DNA from: Taudactylus pleione
Lineage: Eukaryota > Chordata > Amphibia > Anura > Myobatrachidae
Length of the DNA stretch: 64,000 bases
Assembly: GCA_031769625.1 (NCBI GenBank)
Contig: JAUIMM010000169.1
Location: 10,102,001-10,166,000 of the forward strand
Direction: 5' to 3'
The translations under genes were made by a program, and so were the position numbers. The notes under the pieces were generated by a model. That model was given only the letters and a program-made list of their open reading frames with translations. It did not search any database and was not told where the DNA came from. Shown piece after piece: positions 1 through 11,508 of the stretch. The first letter of the stretch is position 1, and the number at the start of each line of letters is the position of its first letter.

Positions 1-839
1 GCAGAACTCAGAAGTGTCTAGACCTAATTCACACAGATGCATTTATTATCCCATGGCCGGGCCCCTAGGCTTTCAGGTATTTTGTGCCCCTCCCAGCACT
101 TCAATTATTTCCCATATTGGATAGAAGAGAGGGTGGGGGGCGTAGTTAGCGCTCACCTTGGTTACAGTTCTGTATGTTGAGTGGGTCTGGTATGCTTGAG
201 TGGAAAATGAGCAACAGTATATGGTCTAATAAAGCATGGCCAAAAGATTAATTGAGCAGAGTGTATGGTATATAAGGCAATAATGGAATGACTTGATTCA
301 GTATAGAGTGAGTTTATGTTTATTAAATTGCTAAAAATGGAGACACAGTGATTCAGACAATCCCACCAAAATGTACATTAAATTATCAATAATGTCTAGT
401 GCATGAAGACTGTTGTCAGAAAGGTTGTTGGCGAGATAAGCTGGCTTTTTTAGGGTGTTCCACTGTCCTTATTCCAAATAGTGGTAATATCTCTTTGTGG
501 TGTGTCTGCAGTGTACCATCTACTAATAGTGCAGTCACACACTGGGTATTGGTCCGCTCTCTCCCCCCCCCATTGTCTCTAAACAAACCTCAGCTGACTA
601 CGAGTGTGCCTGGCAACTTCAGTCTAGTCAACTTTATGAATAATATGGCCATGAATGCATGTGGAGTTGTAGATTAATGAAAAATGTAAACCCCAGGACA
701 AAGAAAATACTTTCTCACATTCATTGATGATTACTTAAAGTTTACAACGCTTTACCTGCTACACCGTAAGGATGAAGTCTCAGAAATGCTTGAAGTATAT
801 CTTGCTTAAGTAAAGAACATGCAGATAATGGCACAGAAT
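1..839. other. Unassigned, no gene seen
   Basis: No open frame with a recognisable domain and no terminal inverted repeat was found. The 92-residue frame at 399-677 has no family resemblance I can name. The stretch may be the decayed 5' part of the copia element that follows, but nothing in it proves that. Confidence 0.4.
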
Positions 840-2290
840 ATACAAGTGACAAGACACAAGCCATTCTGAAAAGATATGGAATTATGTTTCAGACAACAGT
901 ACCATACTTTTGCTGAGAGGTTGAATTGAGCACTGCAAAAGTGGCCGGAGCATGCTCTTTGATGCAGGTACATAGGCCAGCAATTTACTGGAGAGAAACA
1001 ACCAGAACAGCCTGTTATCCTCAAAATTATTTATTGGGAAAAACAATTGAAAATACTCCATATGAACTGTGGAATGGAAAGAAACTTGACCTACAACATA
1101 AAAAATATTTGGAAGTAAAGTAATTGTAAACTTTAAAAAATGTATACTGCTCAAAGTGAGATGCTTATGGGCTACAGTGAATCTCAAAGGGGTTACATAA
1201 TTATGCATAAAGTAACCAATCAGATGACAATTAGCAGAAGTGTTGTTATTGATGAAAATATCAGTGTATCAATCATTTCATGTAACTACACAAGCAAATC
1301 AGCTTGAGAAAGCAGTTCAAAACCACACACTGGAGGAAGAGGAAAATGAAATTGAAGTTACTATGGATGATCTAGTTATAGTTGAAGAGGGAAGATCACC
1401 TTTGCCTTCAGTCAGGGGATCAACTAGGTGGAACAAGAGTATACCACCAAAGCAGTTTACTTATCTTGCTCGGACATCACAAAAACCTTAGCCAGAATCC
1501 TGAAAAGAGATGCAGAAACCGCCTATCTATGAAAAGGAAAAATGGATTAAAGCTTCTGATAAGGAGATGGAATCTCCCAAACTGCTCCAGACATGGAAGC
1601 TTACAGAGTTACCTCCAGGACAACATTCAGTTAAATGTAAATTAGAGATGAGCGGTTCAGTTCTACTCGATTACGTTCAGATCTGAAAAGCGGCATCTTA
1701 TTGGCTATCTGACTCTCACGTGTTTTGATGGCCAATAAGATAAATCCGAATTTTTGCCAATTTGGCAAAAAGAACAGAGTAGAACCGAACCACTAATCTG
1801 TAATGTAAATGAGTTTTTAAGATAAAATATGACTCTGAAGGTAAAGTTAACAGAATGAATGTAAGATTAGTAGCAAAGGGCTATTCTTAAGAATATGGTG
1901 AAGATTATGATGCCACTTTTGTACCAGTTGCTAAGCAGAAACATGATGGCCATAGCTGCCTTAAGAAGTATGCAAGTGAAACACTATTACATCAAAACTG
2001 CATTTCTTGATGTAATATAGAAGAATTGTACATGACACAGCTTGAAGGGTACAGTACAGTATGTCAAAAAGGGCCAAGAACAAATTACAAAAATTGCTCT
2101 ATGGTCTTAAGCAATCAGCAAGAGCATGGAATTGTAACATTTTATTGGAACAAGAGTCACAAGAAGTAAAGCTGATCGATGCCTATACTCAAAGTTTAGA
2201 AAAGGGAAATTGGTGTATCTGCTCTTATATGTGGATGATTGGATTATTACACATGAAGAAGAAGAAATCCCAAAACTAAGTGAAGTGGGA
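840..2290 (+). pseudogene. Ty1/copia retrotransposon pol remnant 1 (integrase, linker, RT)
   Basis: This is a broken pol gene of a Ty1/copia LTR retrotransposon. In order: late integrase catalytic domain (about 870-1122, ending in ENTPYELWNGKK, the hallmark TPYELW motif); the acidic linker before RT (about 1300-1490, with RGSTRWNKSIPPKQFTYLA); and reverse transcriptase (about 1500-2290), with EGKVN, LVAKGYS, YDATFVPVAK, YGLKQSARAWN-like and YVDDWIITHEEEE stretches. YVDD is the polymerase active-site box. The frame shifts several times, stops interrupt it, and a MITE at 1643-1801 splits the RT. No LTR, gag, protease or RNase H was recognised, so this is a decayed internal fragment. It differs in sequence from the copia element at 25.4-30.4 kb. 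The domain calls rest on motif order and are firm; the outer limits are approximate. Confidence 0.85.
1643..1801. mobile_element. hAT-type foldback MITE inside copia RT
   Basis: A 159-bp element with imperfect inverted ends (left TAGAGATGAGCGGTTC). It is flanked by AATGTAAAT on both sides (1634-1642 and 1802-1810), matching the 8-bp-class target duplication of hAT elements. Removing it rejoins the copia RT codons (CK before, VFKIKYDSEG-like after), so it is younger than the copia insertion. The same family is present at 38842-39036. Confidence 0.8.
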
Positions 2291-2419
2291 CCTGAATTAG
2301 ACCGTTCCTTGCTTCCCTTCTGCTCCCAGCCGATCAGGACTTCCTGTTTAATAGATACTAGAAGAAAAGATGGAAAGTCCATAAAAGAGCATCCAGGCTG
2401 TACTCTACCTCGCTAGTAA

Positions 2420-3091
2420 AAAATTATAATTTGCTTGGCTATATTTAAGAGACAATACTATTGAAATGCATAATCATAACCAAAATATAACTGGTTGTGA
2501 GGTATATTCACTTGTATAAACATCACATGATGAATATTCGCACATATCACCCTAATAATACTAGTTCTGAGGTACAAGGAGTGTCAGTCCTGGCTGCTAG
2601 GGACCTGGCCTGCACATACTACAATGCCTGTGAAGGGCACGTTGGGTATAAGTCTGTGTGGAACGTGGAAAGATCACACTCTTTATAGTTATTTTTTTTA
2701 GTGCCATGAGAAATAGTACAATACAATTTCAACAGAATGGAAAGATACTGTATATGTTTTTGGACTATCTGTGCTTCACAAACACAGCATAGGGCAAATT
2801 AAATGAAAGCACATACTGTACTGCATAGTAGATAATCTCATAAGATAACCAATACCCACATGTTTCCATGATTTGCACACACAAATAGAGAGAACATGGC
2901 GTTACACAAAGCAGCATATATTGACACAAAATTTCAAAAGATAACAACATAGGGTGTAAATATATATTTAGGCACTCAAAATTCAAAAACTAAATTTGCT
3001 TAATCATATTTAGCACAGGAGAATATACACTGTAGAGTCCTTTTCCACTGCATACTCATCATTTGATACCATTACATCATTCAGGCACATA
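2420..3091. other. Unassigned AT-rich stretch
   Basis: I see no recognisable coding domain, no RNA gene and no clear inverted ends here. It follows the copia RT remnant and could hold its decayed 3' end, but no LTR pair was found to support that. Confidence 0.35.
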
Positions 3092-3436
3092 GGGGGGAAT
3101 TCAATTCAGTGCGATGTTGAATAGCAGCGGGAGGGAGTTCCCGAAGCTATTCAATACACCGCACTGTTTAGACGGGCAAAGGATTTCTTCTCGCACTCCC
3201 CTGGGGATGCGAGAAGAAATCCGACAAAAGTGCTGGTGCAGAGCTGTTTTACTGCTTAGCACGGGGCTAACAGCCTCGCGCCCGACACTTTAGTCAGAGA
3301 ATGCCGGTTCTCACGCCTTAACACTCTTGTTAAGTCGTGAGAACAGGCATTCTCTGACATAACAGTGCACTGAACTGAATAGCTCCGGGAGCTCCCTCCC
3401 GGCGCTATTCAATTCGCTTTGAATTGAATTCCCCCC
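3092..3436. mobile_element. Foldback MITE, ATA target duplication
   Basis: The inverted ends begin GGGGGGAATTCAATTC and finish GAATTGAATTCCCCCC. ATA lies directly outside on each side (3089-3091 and 3437-3439). Internal inverted segments include GCGAGAAGAAATCC and its partner. A 3-bp duplication suggests PIF/Harbinger mobilisation. The element is non-coding. Confidence 0.8.
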
Positions 3437-3931
3437 ATAGAGCTTAAAAACATTTAAATTTCTCCTTGTTAGCAAATAGTTTCAGCACATTGTATCATTG
3501 GGACGAAATCTTCAGTCATAATTTATGGGGGGTGACATCGGTTATTCCTTTAAATTTGCAAGAACTTATTTAACAAGGCTAGAAAGTACAGTAGGATATA
3601 TCTGAGCTTGGCACCGTTAGCTAACACCTTTAGATGGCATTATTGTGCTTTCTCTTATGCGTGAAGCCCAGCCAGAGAGGGATCCAGTGGTATTTTTCAG
3701 CAGGATCAAGCAGGAACTCTCATTAACTATAAGGTAATGTCCTGGGCCAAAATGTATTTTCCATAAAATATGTTTTATTTTAAAGTCTTTTGAGTGCCAT
3801 CTTTTCTAAATACTATATAAATGTAGCTCCACCCCCAGTAGCTCCACCCACAGGTCCTGAACCTATTTTTTCCAGAAAAATATCCATGGTGGGAATAATC
3901 CTGGGTGGGCTGGACCTTTCACAATTCTGTG
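3437..3931. other. Unassigned
   Basis: No gene or bounded repeat was recognised between the MITE and the left arm of the inverted duplication. Confidence 0.35.
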
Positions 3932-4846
3932 AAAAACAGCTATAATGTCCGAAACCAAAACCTGAGTTCGGGTTTTAAATATGAGTTCTGAACTGGCAAC
4001 AGATCCGAACCAGGACTTGGTTCAAACCAGGTCACAAAAGTAAATCCGAACCTTGACCCGGTTCTACTCGGAACCCCTAAATTCGAGTGTGTTCGGATTT
4101 CAGAAATCCGGACCCGCACGTCTCTAAAAATTAACCATCCTAGCAAATAACTCACATGGGGGAAGATGTCTCACATGGGGGGAGATGTATCAAGATGTAT
4201 CAAACCTTTGAAAGAGGGCAAGTGGAGAAGTTGATGAACTAGAAATGATGGGAAATGTCTATGCGGACCGTATGAGCTGCACGTTCAACTTGGTTCGATG
4301 TAGGTCACCCACCTTACACATAAACACTGGCAAGACAACAAATAGAGTAACACAGTCGGTGCATGCACTCAATCAGCGTCACAAAAACAACAAATGGGGT
4401 TGCTTGATAAAATACCAAAGGAGAGAAAAGAATACCAAAAGAAGTTTTGATATTACAGTATGTAGAGTCACAGATATTCTCCACTGTTGTTATTGATGTT
4501 GCTCGTCCGCTCCCTCGATGTACGTAGAAAAAAGGGTAAGGAGAAAGGACACAATAGTATGATACGTTCTCTTCAGAAGTTCTTATGTTATTGGCTGTAG
4601 TTTTCTTTTCTTTCTCTAATTAACGGGTGAATTGCATACCATACTCACATCGCAGTGATGTGGATTCCACTCATAAAGGTTTCTTTTCTTATTCTTATTC
4701 TTTTCTCTTTCTCTTGCTGACTTTTGCATGTTACTTCCATTGAATCCAATCGGAAAACAGAGAAGAGAAAACGAGAAAGACAAAAATGTGTAGTACGTTT
4801 TTGGCTCTTCTGGAAGTTTATTCTTAATTTATTGTACCCCTAATAA
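3932..4846. repeat. Left arm of a 0.91-kb inverted duplication
   Basis: This arm is the reverse complement of 8466-9377, with only scattered substitutions by eye. It starts at AAAAACAGCTATAATGTCC, inside a truncated hAT-type element (hAT 5' end at about 4128, reading leftward), and ends at ACCCCTAAT. An 83-residue frame in the arm (4245-4496) recurs as a mirror copy at 8813-9064. That follows from the duplication and does not show coding, since it has no family resemblance. The inner part includes a copy of the TTTATGAGT...GTATGC motif described at 8150-8680. Confidence 0.85.
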
Positions 4847-5602
4847 AATACAGATGTTTTTCCAATGTCGATTTGAGTAAAATTCGATTTAGCCTTTAGT
4901 AAATACCCAAATGCCAAATCAAATGCCAAATCACTCAAAAATTAAAATCGATCTTTAGTAAATATACCCCATGATCTTGAAAAGTCTCTTTTCCTACTTT
5001 GGTTTTCAATTCACACCAATCAGTCTTTGACTTTGGCTCACATTCAGGAATAGTGGGCAAGTATGAAATAACATTGTTCACTAGCATGTGCAGGGGCATA
5101 TCTGGAGATATTTTTATTCTTGTGAGATGGGTGTGCGGGTGAATTTTCCAACTCTGATTTCTCAAATTTCACAGTCAAAACAAATGTGTCTGTACCCTGG
5201 AATTGTCATAGGTGTTTGCAGCATTGTTCATTAGAGGGCGCACTGTGTAACAGTATGGAACCATCTCTTGCAACAACACACTTATACATTGATGACATTG
5301 ATTCCATTTCAATCCACCATTAAATCCAACTAACATTTGATAAAATGCAGATGATACAGGTTTTGAAAAGGCTTCTGAAGGATCTAGTGACTTTAATGAG
5401 AGCACATCCAGGAAATGTCTTATCCTTCTGCTTGTAGTTTTTTCTGAACTTTTATCACACCATAACAACATTCCCATTATTCAAATATAATCATTACCAG
5501 CATGTGGCTCATTATTTGTGAAATGTTTACAACAAACCCAAACATACTGTCCATAATCATCTGTCCATAATCACAAATAGTGTTGCATTATTTTAGGTCT
5601 TA
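4847..5602. other. Unassigned spacer within the inverted duplication
   Basis: No domain, RNA gene or bounded element was recognised. The 100-residue antisense frame at 5175-5477 resembles nothing I know. Confidence 0.35.
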
Positions 5603-5921
5603 AGGTGCCCATACATGGTGCGATAAATCAGCCGATTCGATGGATTGGTACGATTTGGTTGCTATATCGTACCATGTATGGGCATGATATCGGATAGTGC
5701 GCGCACCCGTGGGGTCATACATCGCACCTCCAGATCTTACTTAGTTGATCTGGGGATGCGATATGTGAGCCCATGCAGCGCTATGCAGGTAGGGGAGAGT
5801 GGAGCCAGCATATCGGGCGGCCACCCACCCGATCGCACCGTGTGTAGGGACCGCCCAATATGCCGGACATCGGATCCCCCGTCGCTTTGCATGGTACATA
5901 TCGCACTGTGTATGGCCAGCT
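5603..5921. mobile_element. Harbinger-type MITE, AGGTGCCC ends, TTA duplication
   Basis: Left end AGGTGCCCATACATGG pairs with right end GTATGGCCAGCT. TTA flanks both sides (5600-5602 and 5922-5924). It is 319 bp and non-coding; the 102-residue frame across it is chance. Relatives with the same TTA plus AGGTG layout lie at 13941-14295 and 33564-33904. Confidence 0.8.
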
Positions 5922-6014
5922 TTACTCCTAGTTTACAATTATTTTCATGTTAACATACTCTGAAATGTACAGATAACACAATTTTATTTTTAGACAACTT
6001 TACACATACAATTA

Positions 6015-6812
6015 GGGGCATATTGAATTGGGGGCGAGAATACAAAAATTCCCTCTACTGTGGGATTTTTCTTGCAGGTGTGGGATTTTTGTTATTCAAT
6101 TAGGTGCTGGGTTTTTCATTTTTTTGAGTGCCAGATTTTTTTTTTGCGCACCTCCAGAGCACAACCAATGTTTCCTAAAATCCATAATTTTAAGAAAAAT
6201 GGTCGGGAAATGCTCTGAGATCCCAGCAGCACCTCTCATAATGACTAATTAAGCAATTGGAGGCTTGCAATTAGCTTAATTAGTCAGTAATTACTCACCT
6301 TCTTAAGAGACGTCTTCTCCCTCCAGCGTCGAGACCCAGTTTTCCTACAGCAGCGTGTGTGTAAGTATATTGTGTGAGTGTGTTTACAGTAGACTGTGTG
6401 TAAGTGTGTGAGTGACTAGTGTATCTGTGCAAGTGTGAACCCGGTTTTTGTCTGAGAACCCCGCCGGAGGCAGCTTCAGGGAGAACTACATCTCCCAGCA
6501 GCCACCTTCCCTCCCAGCAGCCCACTGGTACCCCAGCAGGCCCCTCCCCAGTGGAAACATGGAGGGGAGATGACCGGGAGCCGTGGAGACCACCAGAGAC
6601 CAGCGGGCTGTTAAGTAGTTTTTGTTTTTTTCTTGTACCACAGGGTTTTCAGTGGTAAAAACCCACCGTGCGAGAAAAAAAACCCTGCATTTAATTTTTT
6701 TTTTAATACTGCGTGTATCAGGAGCTTGCATACCCGCAGTATTCCACAATAGGGCACGAGGGGCGCGAGTTTTTTTACCTCGCTAAACCTTGCCCAAAAT
6801 TGAAAATGCCCC
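6015..6812. mobile_element. Non-autonomous Harbinger-type element, 798 bp
   Basis: The left end is GGGGCATATTGAATTG; the right end is CAAAATTGAAAATGCCCC. TTA is duplicated at 6012-6014 and 6813-6815. The interior has GT-rich and T-rich tracts but no transposase. Several short frames cross it; none resembles DDE or Myb-like Harbinger proteins. TTA duplication with GGGGC-type ends is typical of PIF/Harbinger. Confidence 0.78.
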
Positions 6813-7334
6813 TTAATGTACTTGTTTTCTTTGCTTAAATAAACACAAACCTTCCTTATTTTGTACCACAATTGTTGTTTAGTAACTTATAGTACAGCAT
6901 GTAATGTTTTTGAACTTATTTTGTGTCTCACTGACCTGTAATATTAATTAATAATTTTAATGAAAGCACAGACAGCATTGCCAGAACGATTTTTCTTCAG
7001 CAGTGCCCTCTACTGAACACTGCAAAAACAACCAGTGTATTAAATCATGCATTACCCAAAACAAATGTGATGTACAGACAAACATAGTTCCACTTCCACT
7101 AGAATTCGAGCTGTGAAAATAACCATAAATTCTCCTTTCCCTAGGCTATAAGAGAGTGGGCATCAGTGAGGCTGGCTGTAGATTAACAGTACAAGTAAAG
7201 GTTGATTTTAGCCAGCGAAAGGAAGCCCTGGAATGAAACTTTTTCATTGTCATAATCTCCAACACTGTTTTATGGTTGTGTTTTACAAAAGCGGGTATGC
7301 ATCAAAGTTTTTCTTTTATGCTTGTTGGACCGTA

Positions 7335-7485
7335 GCAGCACATGGTCCCAAATGTTAGAACATTTTTCTAACAAATACTGATGTTTTGTTGTTTTTTAAA
7401 GTCTGCAGAATTTTTAAACTGACAGTGAATACCATTGTATTTACCCTTAGGTGATCTACTGCTAGTTCACTTCTAAACTCTATGC
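7335..7485. repeat. Dispersed repeat, copy 1 (pair with 11193-11365)
   Basis: Shares long blocks in the same orientation with 11193-11365, including TTTCTAACAAATACT and GATCTACTGCTAGTTCA (GACCTACTGCTAGTTCA in the other copy). The two copies differ by indels and substitutions. The family and true ends are unknown. It is probably an old interspersed repeat. Confidence 0.6.
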
Positions 7486-7699
7486 AAAACATTGGTGGGT
7501 TCCCCCTGCTTACACCCATGGTTCTGCTGTGGGCAACCGATAACCAGTGAGCCTCCTAGAATTCACAGAAATGGGGCTGCTCTGGTAGAAAGGATATCTA
7601 CATGAATAAGTTGCCCATAGTAACAAATCAGCTTTGGGCAACTGCAGCTTCTTCAGCCATTTTATAGAATGTAATTGCTAAATAATAGGTAGAAGTTTT

Positions 7700-8680
7700 G
7701 TTGGACAAGACACACCTTGAAAAAGACTTTCAGTCGAAATGCGTTGGTGGTGAGGCCGTGGACCATGCTGGGTGTTAATTCCTGAATCAGTGAATACACA
7801 ATTTAAGAAGGGGTTGATCCGGGCAACTCCGATCTCAGGTCATGTACAGTCATTTGTTTACATCTATCACATGTCCTGATGTTTGATATTTTCAGCCAGA
7901 TGGTTCTTTCATTGAAATTTTTTTGCTTTTGATTATACCATCTCATTGGTATATTACCTTATTTATATACTTTTTACATTATCTGTACTAAATAAATAGT
8001 CCCTTTTTTTTACCACACCGTTTTGGGCTATTTTGTCCTAAAGATTGACACTTGTGGGCTCTCTGATGGGATTTCTCTTTCCCTCTTACATTTGCGTTCA
8101 CCTAGCTGGTTGCAGATTGTGAGGGGTCGAGACATCAGAACAACATATATATAAAGAAACCATTATATGAATCATAACATACAGGACACTGTAAGTTGGG
8201 TACGCCCCTTTTCTTGTATTCCTGATAAGTGGGCAGAGTGTGGTGGACCAGTAATCCCAAGTCATTAAACATCAGAACTTAAAGATACCTTTATATGAGT
8301 ACCATATCATATCACAACGTAAGTGGGGTACGCTACTAGTGATATACCACTTGAGGAAAGAAAGGATACCTATCCACAATAGTGGGGTGGAACAAAGAAA
8401 CCTTTATAGGAGTCATTAGCACCACTACCATGTGAGTTTGGTACGCCACCATTTGGATGAACATATTAGGGGTAGAATAAATTAAGAATAATCTTCGAGA
8501 AGAGCCAAAAACGTACTACACATCTTTGTCTTTCTCATTTTCTCTTCTCTGTTTTCCGATTGGATTCAATGGAAGTAACATGCAAAAGTCAGCAAGAGAA
8601 AGAGAAAAGAATAAGAATAAGAAAAGAAACCTTTATGAGTGGAATCCACATCACTGCGATGTGAGTATGGTATGCAATTC
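7700..8680. repeat. Repeat with GAAATGCGTTGG core and an irregular GTACGCC motif array
   Basis: A core at about 7717 (GAAAAAGACTTTCAGTCGAA then ATGCGTTGGTGG) is followed at 8150-8680 by about five irregular copies of a 50-60-bp module. Each runs AAAGAAACCTTTATATGAG-like, about 25 variable bases, then a GTAAGTTGGGTACGCC-like end. The same two ingredients recur at 17690-17960 (array, opposite strand) and 18500-18780 (core). This looks like a terminal or subterminal part of one large repeat family. The family is not identified, and no transposase was seen nearby. Confidence 0.6.
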
Positions 8681-9377
8681 ACCCGTTAATTAGAGAAAGA
8701 AAAGAAAACTACAGCCAATAACATAAGAACTTCTGAAGAGAACGTATCATACTATTGTGTCCTTTCTCATTACCCTTTTTTCTACGTACATCAAGGGAGC
8801 AGACGAGCAACATCAATAAGAACAGTGGAGAATATCTGTGACTCTACATACTGTAATATTAAAACTTCTTTTGGTATTCTTTTCTCTCCTTTGGTATATT
8901 ATCAAGCACCCCCATTTGTTGTTTTCGTGACGCTGATTGAGTGCATGCACCGACTGTGTTACTCTATTTGTTGTCTTGCCAGTGTTTATGTGTAAGGTGG
9001 GTGACCTACATCGAACCAAGTTGAACGTGCAGCTCATACGGTGCGCATAGACATTTCCCATCATTTCTAGTTCATCAATTTCTCCACTTGCCCTCTTTCA
9101 AAGGTTTGATACATCTTGATACATCTCCCCCCATGTGAGACATCTTCCCCCATGTGAGTTATTTGCTAGGATGGTTAATTTTTAGAGACGTGCGGGTCCG
9201 GATTCCTGAAATCCGAACACACTGGAATTAAGGGGTTCCGAGTAGAACCGGGTCAAGGTTTGGATTTACTTTTGTGACCCGGTTCGAACCAAGTCCTGGT
9301 TCAGATCTGTTGCCAGTTCAGAACTCATATTTAAAACCCGAACTCAGGTTTTGGATTCGGACATTATAGCTGTTTTT
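8466..9377. repeat. Right arm of the 0.91-kb inverted duplication
   Basis: Mirror copy of 3932-4846. Its inner edge falls inside the GTACGCC motif array. Its outer edge falls inside a complete non-autonomous hAT (9183-9481), so this side retains more of the source sequence and is probably the original copy. Confidence 0.85.
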
Positions 9378-9481
9378 ATTGATTTCTACTGATTTTTTAT
9401 CGATTTTTATAAATTTTTATCTGAATCCAAAACACGAAGATGAATCCAGATCCAAAACACAGGGGTCCGTGCACATCTCTA
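9183..9481. mobile_element. Non-autonomous hAT element
   Basis: Left end TAGAGACGTGCGGGTCCGG, followed by a GGATT...AATCC segment like the 5' terminus of the hAT at 45684-48880. Right end TCCGTGCACATCTCTA, preceded by the CCAGATCCAAAACAC-type 3' terminus of that family. Flanks TTAATTTT (9175-9182) and TTAATTAT (9482-9489) form an 8-bp duplication with one mismatch. There is no coding capacity. The left arm of the inverted duplication carries only its 5' portion. Confidence 0.75.
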
Positions 9482-9489
9482 TTAATTAT

Positions 9490-11192
9490 CCAATCTAAAT
9501 ATTATGGAACAGTCACCTGTAAAGGATTTAGCAGAGACTGTATAAGAGCATAGATTCTACTGGTCATTTTGTTTTTGAAGGAGATCCACAAAGATAGGCT
9601 TTGGCCTGGAACCATAGAGTCTCACAAGAGTCTGGCTTTATCATCTCTATAGACTTTTTTGTGCATCACTACAATGATACAAGCAGGGGCAGAACTATAG
9701 GAGACAATGGAGGCGCCTGCCACCAGACTCCAGGACTGAATGGCCAACTCCTCTATTGTCCACAATATATTCACCCCACTTAGGGCTGTAGATACGTACC
9801 CGGGCTGTACCGTCATGGTCACCCAATACATGGCACCTCTTCCCGGCACCTGATAAGCCGCCATACACTAGTGGAGAGCTCCGTGTCAGGCCATCAGCTG
9901 CTGCCTCTGTATATCATTATCTATAGCCTGTCCCTGCTCATTAGTGTCACCGCTCCTCATCAGCTTTTTTTGTCAGTGTGACACATCCGGTGCCCTCCTC
10001 ACCCACAACTCTCTGTCTCACTCCTCCCTGGCAGTTGTATCTGCATACGAAATGCTACATTACAGTGTCAGCGGCTGTGATGGGGGGCACCAAATTACTG
10101 TATAACTTGCCTCCGGGTGTCTGGGATAAACTTACACCACTGGATACAAGATCTAAAGCTAAAAGTCCCAACACTTTTTTTTGATTGTTTCTTTGTTACA
10201 ATAATTAGGTAGATATGTCAAACTATTACCTATTCCCTTTAAAGTCTTGGCTTAATGATGGTCAGATTTGTATTTTATAGCCCTGAAGTTCTATTTTCTG
10301 TATTTGTGAAATTATCACTGCTTTTGTTTTTAACTCAATTTTGTCTGTTCAATACTTTCATTTCTGCCTTGATCAATGGAATCCTGTTATTGAATGGGGT
10401 ATAGAATGCAATGACAACTGGAGTGATTGCAATCCGTCTGGTTAGCATCAAACCACCTATTACTCTGATTATACTAGTAGAAGTGTGAGAACACTTGCCT
10501 ATGGTTGCACAAATGAACGTTCCTGCCACCTCTGAATGTTACCTCTGGTAAACATGGCTGAACATACAAGAAACTTCCTGTATAAATCACACATGCAAGA
10601 GTTGTTTGCAGACCCCTGTGACAACAGACAACAACAGTAAATCATGGGATTCACCACTGTACAATAATGCTATGATTCACCGTGTGAAATTCCCAAATAT
10701 GAGGTCAGGAGTCAGACCTGGTGAAATAGCAAGGATATTTATTAAACACAGCAAACATGAATCCAAGGCAATGCGGAGCCCTTGTAGGCTGGTGAGTATG
10801 TGAAACATGCTGTACACACAAAGTACAGTCTGTAAGTGGCAAGAACGATTGCTGGCAGAAATTATCTGAGGTAGAAGACAGGGGTATACTTGTCCAGGAG
10901 TCCAAGGCAAAGGTACTGGTAACAGGCATTGACTTCAGCCATCTGGTACAGAGCAAACAAACAAACAAATAATGACCAGCACTAACACTGTGTCAGTGGG
11001 TTGTTTATAACAGCTGATGAGTAGGTGAATATCATGCAGCAATAATGGGATTAGCCTCTTGCAGGTAAAATCCCCAATCCCAGATCAGGTGGTGCAATAC
11101 AGATAAGGAAGTGCTTAAACAACAGCTAACAATGGAGAATATATGAACCACATAGCAGGAATCTACAAAGAGGACGACAGGTGGACTGTAGT
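9490..11192. other. Unassigned, possibly decayed LTR-type sequence
   Basis: No domain was recognised in the short frames here. The part around 10700-11100 (for example AAGGATATTTATTAAACACA) has the look of LTR or UTR sequence, but I found no partner copy, primer site or polypurine tract. I leave it unassigned. Confidence 0.3.
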
Positions 11193-11365
11193 AGCATATG
11201 GCCCAAAATGTTAAAAAATATTTCTAACAAATACTAATGATTTTGTTGTTTAAGTCTGCTGAAGTTTTAAACTCGTAATGTACATCCAGCACTAGCTCAC
11301 CAAGAAGTACCATTGAATTTACTATTAGATGACCTACTGCTAGTTCAGTTCTAACCTTATATGCT
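11193..11365. repeat. Dispersed repeat, copy 2
   Basis: Partner of 7335-7485 in the same orientation, with shared blocks TTTCTAACAAATACT and CTACTGCTAGTTCA. It carries an extra block near the middle that the first copy lacks. Confidence 0.6.
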
Positions 11366-11508
11366 TAAACAAATATTATTAGCTGTTTGTTTGGCTCATA
11401 ACTTTCACTGTAAACATTGGACCACTGCGTATTAGGAAGCCTGCTTGCTCTAAAGTAAATGGAGCTTCTGACTGAGAAAATCCCTTTAGTAAAGGCCCCC
11501 ATACATCA

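Noticed and set aside
4245..4496. 83-residue frame duplicated almost identically at 8813-9064
   Set aside because: It lies in the inverted duplication, so conservation follows from copying. No domain and no start context argue for a protein.
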